From Ventricola sp036297385 (lineage in GTDB: Bacteria > Bacillota > Clostridia > Christensenellales > Aristaeellaceae): a DNA stretch of 64,000 nucleotides. Shown here in pieces: positions 57,367 through 64,000 of the stretch. Numbering within the stretch: the stretch's first letter is position 1; every line of letters starts with the position of its first letter. The notes beneath the pieces were generated by a model. The model did no database searches and had not been told where the DNA came from. It saw only the letters and a list, made by a program, of their open reading frames with translations. The stretch spans positions 1 through 64,000 of the forward strand of contig JAXJLD010000133.1 in the NCBI GenBank assembly GCA_036297385.1. The letters run 5' to 3'. Made by a program: the position numbers and the translations under genes.

Positions 57367-58869
57367 ATGAAGAGGAGTTGGATGCTGTGCCTTGCGGCAG
57401 GGCTCTGCCTTGCGGCGGGGCTCTGCACGGCGCAGGGCGCACTGGCAGATACGGCGCGCGTCACCCGCGGCAGCATCGAAAAGAGCGTGTTCGGCACGGG
57501 CGAAATCCAGCCGAAGCGCCAGATCGGCGTATATGCGGAGCTTGACGCGAAGGCGCAGGAAGCGCTCGTCGGGGTGGGCGATACGGTTCACGCAGGCGAT
57601 GTGCTGATGCGGCTGGAAAACGACGAACTGACCGGCGAGGTAGAGGAGCTGGAGGCCGAGCTTCAGCCTGCACAGGATGAGGTGCTTTATACCAAGACGC
57701 ACACCCAGTACAAATACAAGCAGGCCAAGGACAGCGCGGGCGAGCTCCGCTTTGACGTGAACACGGGCGAGCCGCTGATGGAGAAGTATTCCGACGAAAT
57801 CACCATCCGTGCGCCCAGCGATGGCCGCATCATGGCGGTGTACATTGAGCCGGGCGACGATGCGCTGGCGGAGTATCGCGAGCATGGAAGCGTGGCAATG
57901 CTCTCCACGGACGGGCGCATGAAGGTGGAGCTGACGGACGTGGGCGATGCGCAGCTTGAATACGAGCAGGAAGTCGTGGTCAGCGGCGAGGGCTTTACCG
58001 TTCCCGGCAAGGTGGTCAGCCTGACGCGGCGCGGTACGGACGCGGTGATTCAGGTAAACAGCGACGATTATCCGATGGACGCGCCGGTGACGGTAGCGGA
58101 CTTGGATGGCGCGGTGATCGGCGAGGGAATTCTGGAAATCAACAAGCCGATGGCGGTTTCGGCCTATGGCGGCACGGTAAAGGGACTGGCGTGGAACGTG
58201 AAGGTGGGCAGTTACCTCAAGCGATACGATGTGATTGCGCGCATCGACTGGGAGGAAACGCCGCTGTATTACGACAACAGCAAGGTGCTGCACGAATATG
58301 TCAAGGCTAAAACGTCGCTGGAAAAGGCGCGCGAGCGGCAGGAGCAGCTGGTGCTCACCGCGCCCTGCGACGGCGTGATCGCCTCTGTGGAGGTTAAGGA
58401 CGGAGATGACGTGTCCTCCGGCAAGAAGGTGATGAGCATTGTGGAAAGCGGCACGGACATGGAGCTGATTCTCCGGGTGGATGAGCTGGATATTCCAATG
58501 GTCAGCCCTGGGCAGACGGCCAAGCTGTCCGTAGATGCGCTCCCGGATGTGGAGCTCACCGGCGTGGTGGAAAAAATCGCGCCCTTGGGCAACACGGATT
58601 CGGATGTGACGACGTATGACGTGTACATCGCGCTGGACGGCGAGACGGATGAGCGCGTGCGCGGCGGCATGAACGTCTCCGGTCAGATCGCTGTGCTTCA
58701 GATGCAGGACACGCTGCTCATTCCGAGTGAGGCGCTCGTCCGGGACGGCGGAAGCTGGACGGTGCAGATGGAGAGCGGCGAGCGGCGAACCGTTGAAATC
58801 GGCGTGATGACGGACGGACAGGTGGAAATCCTCTCCGGTCTTGCCGAGGGCGAAACGGTGGTATACTGA
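57367..58869 (+). CDS. Second MacA/HlyD-type efflux adaptor
   Basis: The 500-residue protein starts with a signal-peptide-like segment (LCLAAGLCLAAGLCTAQGAL). It then has the lipoyl-like halves (GEIQPKRQIGVYAELDAKAQ, APCDGVIASVEVKDGDDVSS), a short helical stretch (TSLEKARERQEQLVLT) and beta-barrel parts (DIPMVSPGQTAKLSVDALPD, RVRGGMNVSGQIAV). It is similar in plan to the adaptor at 53544 but lacks the Gly/Met repeat and has a cleavable-looking signal instead of an uncleaved anchor. Two adaptors with one ATPase/permease pair may form a mixed complex. The operon ends at the terminator at 58890. Confidence 0.87.
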   Translation: MKRSWMLCLAAGLCLAAGLCTAQGALADTARVTRGSIEKSVFGTGEIQPKRQIGVYAELDAKAQEALVGVGDTVHAGDVLMRLENDELTGEVEELEAELQPAQDEVLYTKTHTQYKYKQAKDSAGELRFDVNTGEPLMEKYSDEITIRAPSDGRIMAVYIEPGDDALAEYREHGSVAMLSTDGRMKVELTDVGDAQLEYEQEVVVSGEGFTVPGKVVSLTRRGTDAVIQVNSDDYPMDAPVTVADLDGAVIGEGILEINKPMAVSAYGGTVKGLAWNVKVGSYLKRYDVIARIDWEETPLYYDNSKVLHEYVKAKTSLEKARERQEQLVLTAPCDGVIASVEVKDGDDVSSGKKVMSIVESGTDMELILRVDELDIPMVSPGQTAKLSVDALPDVELTGVVEKIAPLGNTDSDVTTYDVYIALDGETDERVRGGMNVSGQIAVLQMQDTLLIPSEALVRDGGSWTVQMESGERRTVEIGVMTDGQVEILSGLAEGETVVY

Positions 58870-58889
58870 GCCGACAGACGGAACCACGA

Positions 58890-58912
58890 AGCGGGCGAAA
58901 GCCCGCTTTTTG
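58890..58912 (+). terminator. Rho-independent terminator of the MacAB-type operon
   Basis: AGCGGGC and GCCCGCT pair around a GAAA tetraloop and run into TTTTTG. Confidence 0.9.
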
Positions 58913-58931
58913 TATGCGTGCGCATTTCTTC

Positions 58932-58960
58932 TTGCGCTCCCCTGCGTTTTGCGATACAAT
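58932..58960 (+). promoter_or_regulatory. Promoter of the RNA methyltransferase gene
   Basis: TTGCGC (58932-58937) and TACAAT (58955-58960) are 17 bases apart. Confidence 0.65.
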
Positions 58961-58991
58961 ACCTGTATTGCAACGCATCAAGGAGGCAGCC

Positions 58992-59762
58992 ATGAAGGAA
59001 ATCACGAGCGTACACAATCCGCAGGTGCAGAGGCTGCGCGAGCTGCAAAAGGCAAAGGGCCGCCGGGAGGCAGGGCTTTTTCTGGCGGAGAGTGTGAAGA
59101 TGGTGCGCGAGGCGCTGGAGCTGGGGCTGTGCCAGACGCTGATTGTAGACAGCGCACGGCAGCAGGAGCAGGCGGTGCTGATGGAGCGGGCGCTGGAAAG
59201 CGGCTGCGAGGTGCTGCTGGTGACGCCGGCGATCATGCAGGCGGTCAGCGAGCAGAAAACCCCGCAGGGCGTATGCTGCACGGTGCGTATTCCCCGGCCG
59301 CCGGAGCGCCTGAATGGGCGGCTTCTGGTAGCGCTGGACGGTGTGCAGGACCCCGGCAATGTGGGCACCATCCTGCGCACGGCAGATGCGGCAGGCTTTG
59401 ACGGTGCGCTGATGTCCTCGGCCTGCGCTGACCTGTACAGCGCCAAGACGCTGCGCGCCACGATGGGCTCGGTATTCCGTATGCCGGTGCTGCGCACGGA
59501 TGATCTGCCCGCAGCGCTTGAAAGCATGAAGGCACAGGGGTACGCGATTGCGGCGACGGAGCTGGGCGGCGCAGATTTCTACGCGCATTGTCCACGGGAG
59601 AAGGCTGTGCTGGTCATCGGCAGCGAGGGGAACGGCGTTTCCAGCGCGGTGCGCACAGTGGCGACGCACCATCTGGCGCTGCCCATGCGCGGCGGCGCAG
59701 AGTCGCTCAATGCGGCGGTGGCTGCCGGCATCATGATGTACGAAATGGCACGCGGCTCCTGA
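58992..59762 (+). CDS. SpoU/TrmH-family RNA methyltransferase
   Basis: The 256-residue protein has an N-terminal substrate-binding part (ITSVHNPQVQRLRELQKAKG, LFLAESVKMVREALELG) and the SpoU knot with LVALDGVQDPGNVGTILRTA, LVIGSEGNGVSSAV and LPMRGGAESLNAAVAAGIMM. These are the three classical motifs for 2'-O-ribose methylation with SAM. The target RNA (probably 23S rRNA) is not determined by sequence. The ATG at 58992 follows AAGGAGGCAGCC. Confidence 0.93.
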   Translation: MKEITSVHNPQVQRLRELQKAKGRREAGLFLAESVKMVREALELGLCQTLIVDSARQQEQAVLMERALESGCEVLLVTPAIMQAVSEQKTPQGVCCTVRIPRPPERLNGRLLVALDGVQDPGNVGTILRTADAAGFDGALMSSACADLYSAKTLRATMGSVFRMPVLRTDDLPAALESMKAQGYAIAATELGGADFYAHCPREKAVLVIGSEGNGVSSAVRTVATHHLALPMRGGAESLNAAVAAGIMMYEMARGS

Positions 59763-59812
59763 GATACGGATGTGCCGGGGACGCGTGAGCTCATGCGAAA
59801 GGAAGACAGAGT

Positions 59813-61009
59813 ATGGCGGTAACGCTGGGAATGATTCTGGAAGCGCGGGAGCGCCTCAAGGGTGTAGCGCAGAGGACGGGCCTTGTGCAGTTTAAGGCGC
59901 TTTCCGATGAACGCACGCAGGTATACCTCAAGACGGAGGATTTGCAGAACACCGGCTCGTTTAAGGTGCGCGGCGCGTACATCAAGATTGCAAGCTTAAG
60001 CGAGGAGGAGCGGGCCTGCGGCGTGATCGCCTCCTCGGCGGGCAACCATGCGCAGGGCGTGGCGCTGGCGGCAAAGGCGTTCGGCGTGCCGGCGACGATT
60101 GTGATGCCTTCGGGCGCACCGCTCTCCAAGGTGATGGCTACGCGCGAGCTGGGCGCAAAGGTGGTGCTGCATGGCACGGTGTACGACGATGCCTATGCCA
60201 TGGCCTGCACATTGCAGGAGGAGACGGGCGCGACGTTTATCCATCCGTTCGATGATCCGATGGTCATTGCCGGACAGGGAACGATCGGTCTGGAGATCAT
60301 GGACGATCTGCCGGATGTGGATACGATTGTGGTGCCTGTGGGCGGCGGCGGCCTGATTTCCGGCGTATCGGCGGCGGTCAAGATGCTGCATCCCAATGTG
60401 AGGGTGATCGGCGTGCAGGCGGCTGGGGCTGCGGGCATGAAGGCTTCTCTGGCTGCGGGCCATGTGGTGGCATTGGAAAGCGCCAAGACCATCGCGGACG
60501 GCATTGCCGTCAAGCAGCCGGGCAAGCTGACGTTTGAGATGTGCCGCCAGTATGTCGATGAGATCGTGACGGTCGATGACGATGAGATTGCACAGGCCAT
60601 TTTGTTCCTGATGGAGCGCGGCAAGATGGTGGCCGAGGGTGCGGGTGCGTCCGCTGTGGCGGCTATCATGGGCAAGAAATTTGATACGGCGGGCAAGGTG
60701 GCGGCGGTCATCTCCGGCGGCAACATCGACGTGACGATGCTCTCGCGCATCATCGAAAAGGGCCTGCTGCGTGCTGGGCGCGTGAGCAAGATGCGGATTC
60801 TGATGCAGGATAGGCCGGGGCAGCTCGAACTGGTATCCCACATCATTGGAGAGGGCGGCGCAAACGTGATGGCGGTGCATCATGACCGCACGGATGTGGA
60901 TTTGGATATCCGCGATGCCATTCTGGAAATCACCATGGAGACGCAGGACCGCGACCACGCCGCACGCATCATTGCGGCGCTGCGCGAGGCAGGCTTCAAG
61001 GTGTTCTGA
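59813..61009 (+). CDS. ilvA: Threonine ammonia-lyase
   Basis: The 398-residue PLP enzyme deaminates threonine to 2-oxobutyrate. The PLP lysine is in NTGSFKVRGA (Lys51). SSAGNHAQGVALAAKAFGVP, VPVGGGGLISGVSAAVK and AVISGGNIDVTMLSRIIEKG are family marks. A C-terminal ACT domain (about 325-398, RILMQDRPGQLELVSHIIGE) suggests allosteric control. Length and single ACT domain fit the short catabolic/biosynthetic type. The Shine-Dalgarno is GAAAGGAAGACAGAGT. Confidence 0.93.
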   Translation: MAVTLGMILEARERLKGVAQRTGLVQFKALSDERTQVYLKTEDLQNTGSFKVRGAYIKIASLSEEERACGVIASSAGNHAQGVALAAKAFGVPATIVMPSGAPLSKVMATRELGAKVVLHGTVYDDAYAMACTLQEETGATFIHPFDDPMVIAGQGTIGLEIMDDLPDVDTIVVPVGGGGLISGVSAAVKMLHPNVRVIGVQAAGAAGMKASLAAGHVVALESAKTIADGIAVKQPGKLTFEMCRQYVDEIVTVDDDEIAQAILFLMERGKMVAEGAGASAVAAIMGKKFDTAGKVAAVISGGNIDVTMLSRIIEKGLLRAGRVSKMRILMQDRPGQLELVSHIIGEGGANVMAVHHDRTDVDLDIRDAILEITMETQDRDHAARIIAALREAGFKVF

Positions 61010-61130
61010 TCGCGCGAAATGATAACCATACGGTTTGTATGACAAATCCTTTGCTTGCGCAAAGGGGTCTGCGATTGAAACGGATTCCATTTGCGTAAAA
61101 GGTTTTCGATTCAAAACGGGATAATATGCA

Positions 61131-61172
61131 ATCGGGACGCTCTGCGCGTGTGCGCGGAACGTCCCGATTCTT
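61131..61172 (+). terminator. Rho-independent terminator after the threonine ammonia-lyase gene
   Basis: ATCGGGACG and CGTCCCGAT pair across a 20-base loop that itself contains GCGCG/CGCGC-type pairing; TCTTT follows. Confidence 0.7.
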
Positions 61173-61250
61173 TGATGCGGTGTTATATTGTTTTCAAATA
61201 GAAGTGCGCGATAGGCGCGAAGCGAAGAGAGGATTTAGGAGATCAACCGT

Positions 61251-61448
61251 ATGAAATGGTTTGGCGCGCATAGGATGGAGGGACGGGAGGGGATGGCCTT
61301 GCGCAGAAGCAGGTTCAAAAAGAGGCTGGGCGCACTGCTGGCGTTAGCGGGCATACTGTTGGTATTCCTGTGCCTGCCCATGGAGTTCCTCCTGATTGCA
61401 TTGGGCATCGTGATGACGATCGTGGGGCTGTGGCTGCTTTGCCATTGA
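61251..61448 (+). CDS. Small two-helix membrane protein upstream of spoVM
   Basis: The 65-residue protein has a basic N-terminus (RRSRFKKRLG) and two short hydrophobic helices (ALLALAGILLVFLCLP, FLLIALGIVMTIVGLWLLC) joined by a turn. Similar short proteins are often found near spoVM in Clostridia, but no function is established. The ATG at 61251 has a good ribosome site (TAGGAGATCAACCGT); an internal ATG at 61293 behind GGGAGGGG is an alternative that would remove 14 residues. Confidence 0.6.
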   Translation: MKWFGAHRMEGREGMALRRSRFKKRLGALLALAGILLVFLCLPMEFLLIALGIVMTIVGLWLLCH

Positions 61449-61472
61449 GAGACAGGGGGGAGAGCGTTGGGC

Positions 61473-61550
61473 GTGAGGATGATCTGCATCAGAGCGCCGC
61501 GGTGGGTGCGCTGGCTGGTGCGCCGCACGGCAAGACGAAAAGAGGGATAG
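61473..61550 (+). CDS. spoVM: Candidate SpoVM, 25-residue spore coat-basement peptide
   Basis: The frame GTG AGG ATG ATC encodes MRMICIRAPRWVRWLVRRTA followed by RRKEG. SpoVM of Bacillus is a 26-residue amphipathic helix that binds the convex forespore membrane and anchors SpoIVA. The candidate matches in length and amphipathic, basic character, and places Pro at position 9, Val at 16 and Arg at 17, as in Bacillus SpoVM. The neighbours rpmB, Asp23 (yloU) and DAK kinase (yloV) are in the same order as in Bacillus. The start could also be a TTG at 61467, closer to GGGGGGAGAG. Confidence 0.68.
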   Translation: MRMICIRAPRWVRWLVRRTARRKEG

Positions 61551-61555
61551 GAAAA

Positions 61556-61590
61556 ACACCCGGCTTCCCATTTGGGAGACCGGGTGTCCT
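61556..61590. terminator. Bidirectional terminator between spoVM candidate and rpmB
   Basis: ACACCCGG (61556-61563) pairs with CCGGGTGT (61580-61587), with an inner TCCC/GGGA stem. A runs precede and T-rich sequence follows, so it can serve both convergent genes. Confidence 0.8.
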
Positions 61591-61608
61591 CATGTCAATA
61601 TTGCACGA

Positions 61609-61800
61609 TTACAGTGCGCGAACAACCTTGCCGCTGCGCAGGCAACGGGTGCAGACGTTCATGTGACGAACGGAGCCGTCAACGGTCACGCGAACACGCT
61701 GCGTGTTCGGCAGCCAAACGCGATTGCTCTTGCGGTTGGAGTGGCTGACGTTGTGGCCGCTCATCGCGCCCTTCTGGCAAACCTCACAAATCTTTCCCAT
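61609..61800 (-). CDS. rpmB: 50S ribosomal protein L28
   Basis: The 63-residue protein is L28: CEVCQKGAMSGHNVSHSNRK, SNRVWLPNTQRVRV, HMNVCTRCLRSGKVVRAL. It is the cysteine-bearing (zinc-binding, C+) form, with CxxC at both ends. It lies on the minus strand, while its neighbours spoVM, yloU and yloV are on the plus strand, as in Bacillus. AGGAGGTGTGATCC precedes the ATG. Confidence 0.97.
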   Translation of the reverse strand: MGKICEVCQKGAMSGHNVSHSNRKSNRVWLPNTQRVRVTVDGSVRHMNVCTRCLRSGKVVRAL

Positions 61801-62007
61801 GGATCACACCTCCTTCTGGTGCGTAAACAGTCATAACACGATTATTTTAGCACCAGAACCCGGTTTTGACAAGTGTTTTTGCAATTTTGTTATGAAAATC
61901 TTTTTAGAGCGCTTGCAGATGTGCGATGCAAACGGAGAAAAAACGGGCATGCAGGCGGGCAAAGGGGAGAAAAGCGGGCTTGCGCATGAGATTTTTTCAA
62001 GGAATCC

Positions 62008-62036
62008 TTGTAAAATCCTGCGCTTTCTTGTATACT
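62008..62036 (+). promoter_or_regulatory. Promoter of the Asp23/DAK operon
   Basis: TTGTAA (62008-62013) and TATACT (62031-62036) are 17 bases apart. Confidence 0.65.
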
Positions 62037-62094
62037 GTAAAATGATCCATTGAGATTTCGGGTCAGTATGACCCTGCGCAAGGAGGGTTTTTTC

Positions 62095-62445
62095 ATGGAA
62101 TGCAAAATCAACAACGATCTCGGTCAGATTACGATCAGTGAGGATGTCCTGCTGAAAGTGGCAGGTTACGCGGCGCTGGAGTGCTATGGCATTGTGGCGA
62201 TGTCTTCCAAGCGCGCAAAGGACGGCTTTGTCGAGTGGCTGGGCAGGGAGAACCTGACCAAGGGCGTGCGCGTCAATGTGACGGAGGGCGGCATCGACAT
62301 CGACCTGTACATCATTGTGGAGTACGGGATTTCGATTGTGGAGGTCTGCAAGATCATCAAGTCGCAGGTCTGCTATAAGATTGAAAACATGACGGGCGCG
62401 AAAGTGCGCAAGGTCAATATTTCCGTAGAGGGTATCCGCGTCTGA
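62095..62445 (+). CDS. Asp23/Gls24 family protein (YloU-like)
   Basis: The 116-residue protein matches the Asp23/DUF322 family (GQITISEDVLLKVAGYAALE, GVRVNVTEGGIDIDLYIIVE, YGISIVEVCKIIKSQVCYKI). In Bacillus and relatives, YloU precedes yloV (fakA-like) as here. Members are abundant envelope-stress-related proteins without known enzyme activity. The ATG at 62095 follows CAAGGAGGGTTTTTTC; an earlier in-frame start overlaps the promoter region. Confidence 0.93.
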   Translation: MECKINNDLGQITISEDVLLKVAGYAALECYGIVAMSSKRAKDGFVEWLGRENLTKGVRVNVTEGGIDIDLYIIVEYGISIVEVCKIIKSQVCYKIENMTGAKVRKVNISVEGIRV

Positions 62446-62473
62446 TCCCTGACATTAACTGGAGGCGAAATTT

Positions 62474-64000
62474 TTGTCACAGCAAGTTATTGACGGGTTG
62501 CTTCTGAAAGAGATGATTATCGCGGGAGCAAACCTGCTTGAACAGAACCGTGAAGCGATTGACGCGCTGAACGTGTTCCCTGTGCCGGACGGCGACACGG
62601 GTACCAATATGTCCCTAACGATGAAATCCACGGTGAAGGAAATCGCGGCGCAGGACGATGCCAGCGCGGCCAAGATGGCGGGTCTTGCGGCGCGCGGTGC
62701 GCTCAAGGGTGCGCGCGGCAACTCCGGCGTGATCCTGTCCCAGATTCTGCGCGGCTTCTCCCGCGGCATCGAGGGGTGCGATACCATCGACGCGGAGACG
62801 TTTGCCAAGGGCCTGCGCGCCGGTGCGGACACCGCGTACAAGGCGGTCATGAAGCCCAAGGAGGGCACTATCCTGACCGTTATCCGTGTCATTGCGGAGG
62901 ATGCGCAGCGCTATGTGGCCAAAAAGCCGCGCACGGTCGCGGAACTGATGGACAAGATGATCCGCAGCGGCGAGGCCATTTTGGAAAAGACACCGGATAT
63001 GCTGCCTGCGCTCAAGCAGGCGGGCGTGGTGGACTCCGGCGGACAGGGCCTGCTGACGGTGTTCAAGGGCTGGCGTGCGGCGTACAACGGCGAGAAGATC
63101 GAGGAGACGGCCGCCGGTGTGGGCAATGCCGCGACGTTTGAGTTTGAGGACGATCACGAGTCGCTGGAGGAGCTGACGTTCAAGTACTGCACGGAGTTCG
63201 TGATTCAGGACATGAACGAGGGCGTGACCGAGGACGACATCAACAAGTTCCGCACGCGTCTGGGCCGCATTGGCGACTGCGTCGTGTGCGTGGGCGACTT
63301 CGAGTTCGTGAAGGTTCACGTTCATACCAACGATCCGGGCAAGGCCATTCAGTGGGCGTGCGCGATGGGCGATCTGGTGAACCTCAAGATCGACAACATG
63401 GCGGAGGAGCGCCGCGAGCGCATGGCCAAGGCGGAAGCTGCGCAGAAGGAAGCGGAGGCCAAGCGCCGGCAGGAGGCTGCGGACAAGGCGGAAGAGCCGA
63501 AGAAGGCCTATGGCATGGTGGCTGTGTCGCTGGGCGAGGGCTTCTCCAGCATCTTCACCGATCTGGGCGTGGATCACATCGTCGAGGGCGGTCAGACCAT
63601 GAACCCGAGCATCGAGGATATTCTGGATGCGATTCATGGCGTGGGCGCGGAGAATGTCATCGTGCTGCCCAATAACTCCAACGTCATTCTGGCGGCTTCG
63701 CAGGCTGCGGAACTGGCGGATGATGTGAACGTCATCGTGCTGCCGACCAAGAATGTGGCCATGGGCATCGGTGCGGTGATTGCGTTCAACGCGGAGGCTG
63801 ACCCGGAGGAGAACCGCGAGGAGATGACCGCCGCAGCCGAGCACGTCAAGACCGGACAGATCACCTTCGCTGTGCGTGATACCGTGTTTGAGGACAAGGA
63901 GATCAAGGAAGGCGACATCATCGGCATCCACAATGGCCGTATTGAGACCGTGGGTCGGGATATCCACGATATCGCGGTGGATCTTGTGGGCCATGTCGTG
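62474..64000 (+). CDS. DAK-domain fatty acid kinase-like protein (YloV/FakA type), partial
   Basis: The gene begins at a TTG behind TGGAGGCGAAATTT and runs off the right edge after 509 codons; the family is about 550 residues. The N-terminal DAK2/DhaL domain has NVFPVPDGDTGTNMSLTM with the Asp residues that bind ATP-magnesium, and ARGNSGVILSQILRGF. A middle domain (KYCTEFVIQDMNEGVTEDDI, VHVHTNDPGKAIQWACAMG) and the C-terminal DegV-like part (VEGGQTMNPSIEDILDAIHG, VIVLPNNSNVI) follow. In Gram-positives this subunit, with a FakB partner, phosphorylates exogenous fatty acids. It is co-transcribed with the Asp23 gene. Confidence 0.93.
   Translation, partial: MSQQVIDGLLLKEMIIAGANLLEQNREAIDALNVFPVPDGDTGTNMSLTMKSTVKEIAAQDDASAAKMAGLAARGALKGARGNSGVILSQILRGFSRGIEGCDTIDAETFAKGLRAGADTAYKAVMKPKEGTILTVIRVIAEDAQRYVAKKPRTVAELMDKMIRSGEAILEKTPDMLPALKQAGVVDSGGQGLLTVFKGWRAAYNGEKIEETAAGVGNAATFEFEDDHESLEELTFKYCTEFVIQDMNEGVTEDDINKFRTRLGRIGDCVVCVGDFEFVKVHVHTNDPGKAIQWACAMGDLVNLKIDNMAEERRERMAKAEAAQKEAEAKRRQEAADKAEEPKKAYGMVAVSLGEGFSSIFTDLGVDHIVEGGQTMNPSIEDILDAIHGVGAENVIVLPNNSNVILAASQAAELADDVNVIVLPTKNVAMGIGAVIAFNAEADPEENREEMTAAAEHVKTGQITFAVRDTVFEDKEIKEGDIIGIHNGRIETVGRDIHDIAVDLVGHVV

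Overview
The window looks like a chromosomal segment of a moderately GC-rich, Gram-positive Clostridia-type Firmicute. Pointers to this are strong AGGAGG-type ribosome binding sites, a cysteine T-box, a SAM-I riboswitch, RNase J, YlbF, RecD2, ComF, MltG, a raiA-like RNA, and the conserved order spoVM-like / rpmB / Asp23 (YloU) / DAK kinase (YloV). No tRNA, rRNA or CRISPR array was seen. A species cannot be named from the sequence alone.

Layout. 1-2.1 kb: two divergent nitrogen genes, a split glutamate synthase (its glutamine amidotransferase and the start of its ferredoxin/FMN subunit, minus strand) and a type III glutamine synthetase that is cut off after 267 residues. 2.9-9 kb: a decayed, AT-rich mobile island nested several layers deep. 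It holds a sigma-like gene cut by the left end of an IS66 element, an IS66 transposase that has lost its C-terminus and is fused to a tyrosine-integrase fragment, and a 2.2 kb insertion inside that integrase carrying a NACHT NTPase. 9-12.7 kb: a two-component system beside two exported TSCPD-domain proteins, one of them fused to a flavin-binding domain. 13-18.5 kb: two ECF sigma/anti-sigma pairs flanking an antiporter and an esterase. 18.7-25.7 kb: a DnaK homologue, T-box-controlled cysE-cysS, SAM-riboswitch-controlled metK and a TauE-like exporter.

25.8-39.4 kb: an accessory catabolic/uptake cluster. It has a DeoR-type regulator, two tandem PEP-mutase/isocitrate-lyase-superfamily enzymes, a five-gene oligopeptide-type ABC importer, an MFS carrier, a tiny membrane protein, a cupin and a DMT carrier. 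This is the most unusual part of the window. The second permease carries a complete-looking extracytoplasmic RCC1-like propeller between TM1 and the rest of the permease, and one ATPase has an insertion of about 200 residues, largely coiled coil, between Walker A and the Q-loop.

39.4-64 kb: mostly housekeeping. FtsK, HisS, RseC-like, thioredoxin, RNase J, YlbF, MltG, U32 peptidase, RecD2 and ComF are followed by a raiA-like structured RNA and a zinc-ribbon protein. Next comes a MacAB-type exporter with two different adaptor genes, then an rRNA methyltransferase, threonine ammonia-lyase, a 25-residue SpoVM candidate, L28, Asp23 and a DAK-type kinase that runs off the right edge.
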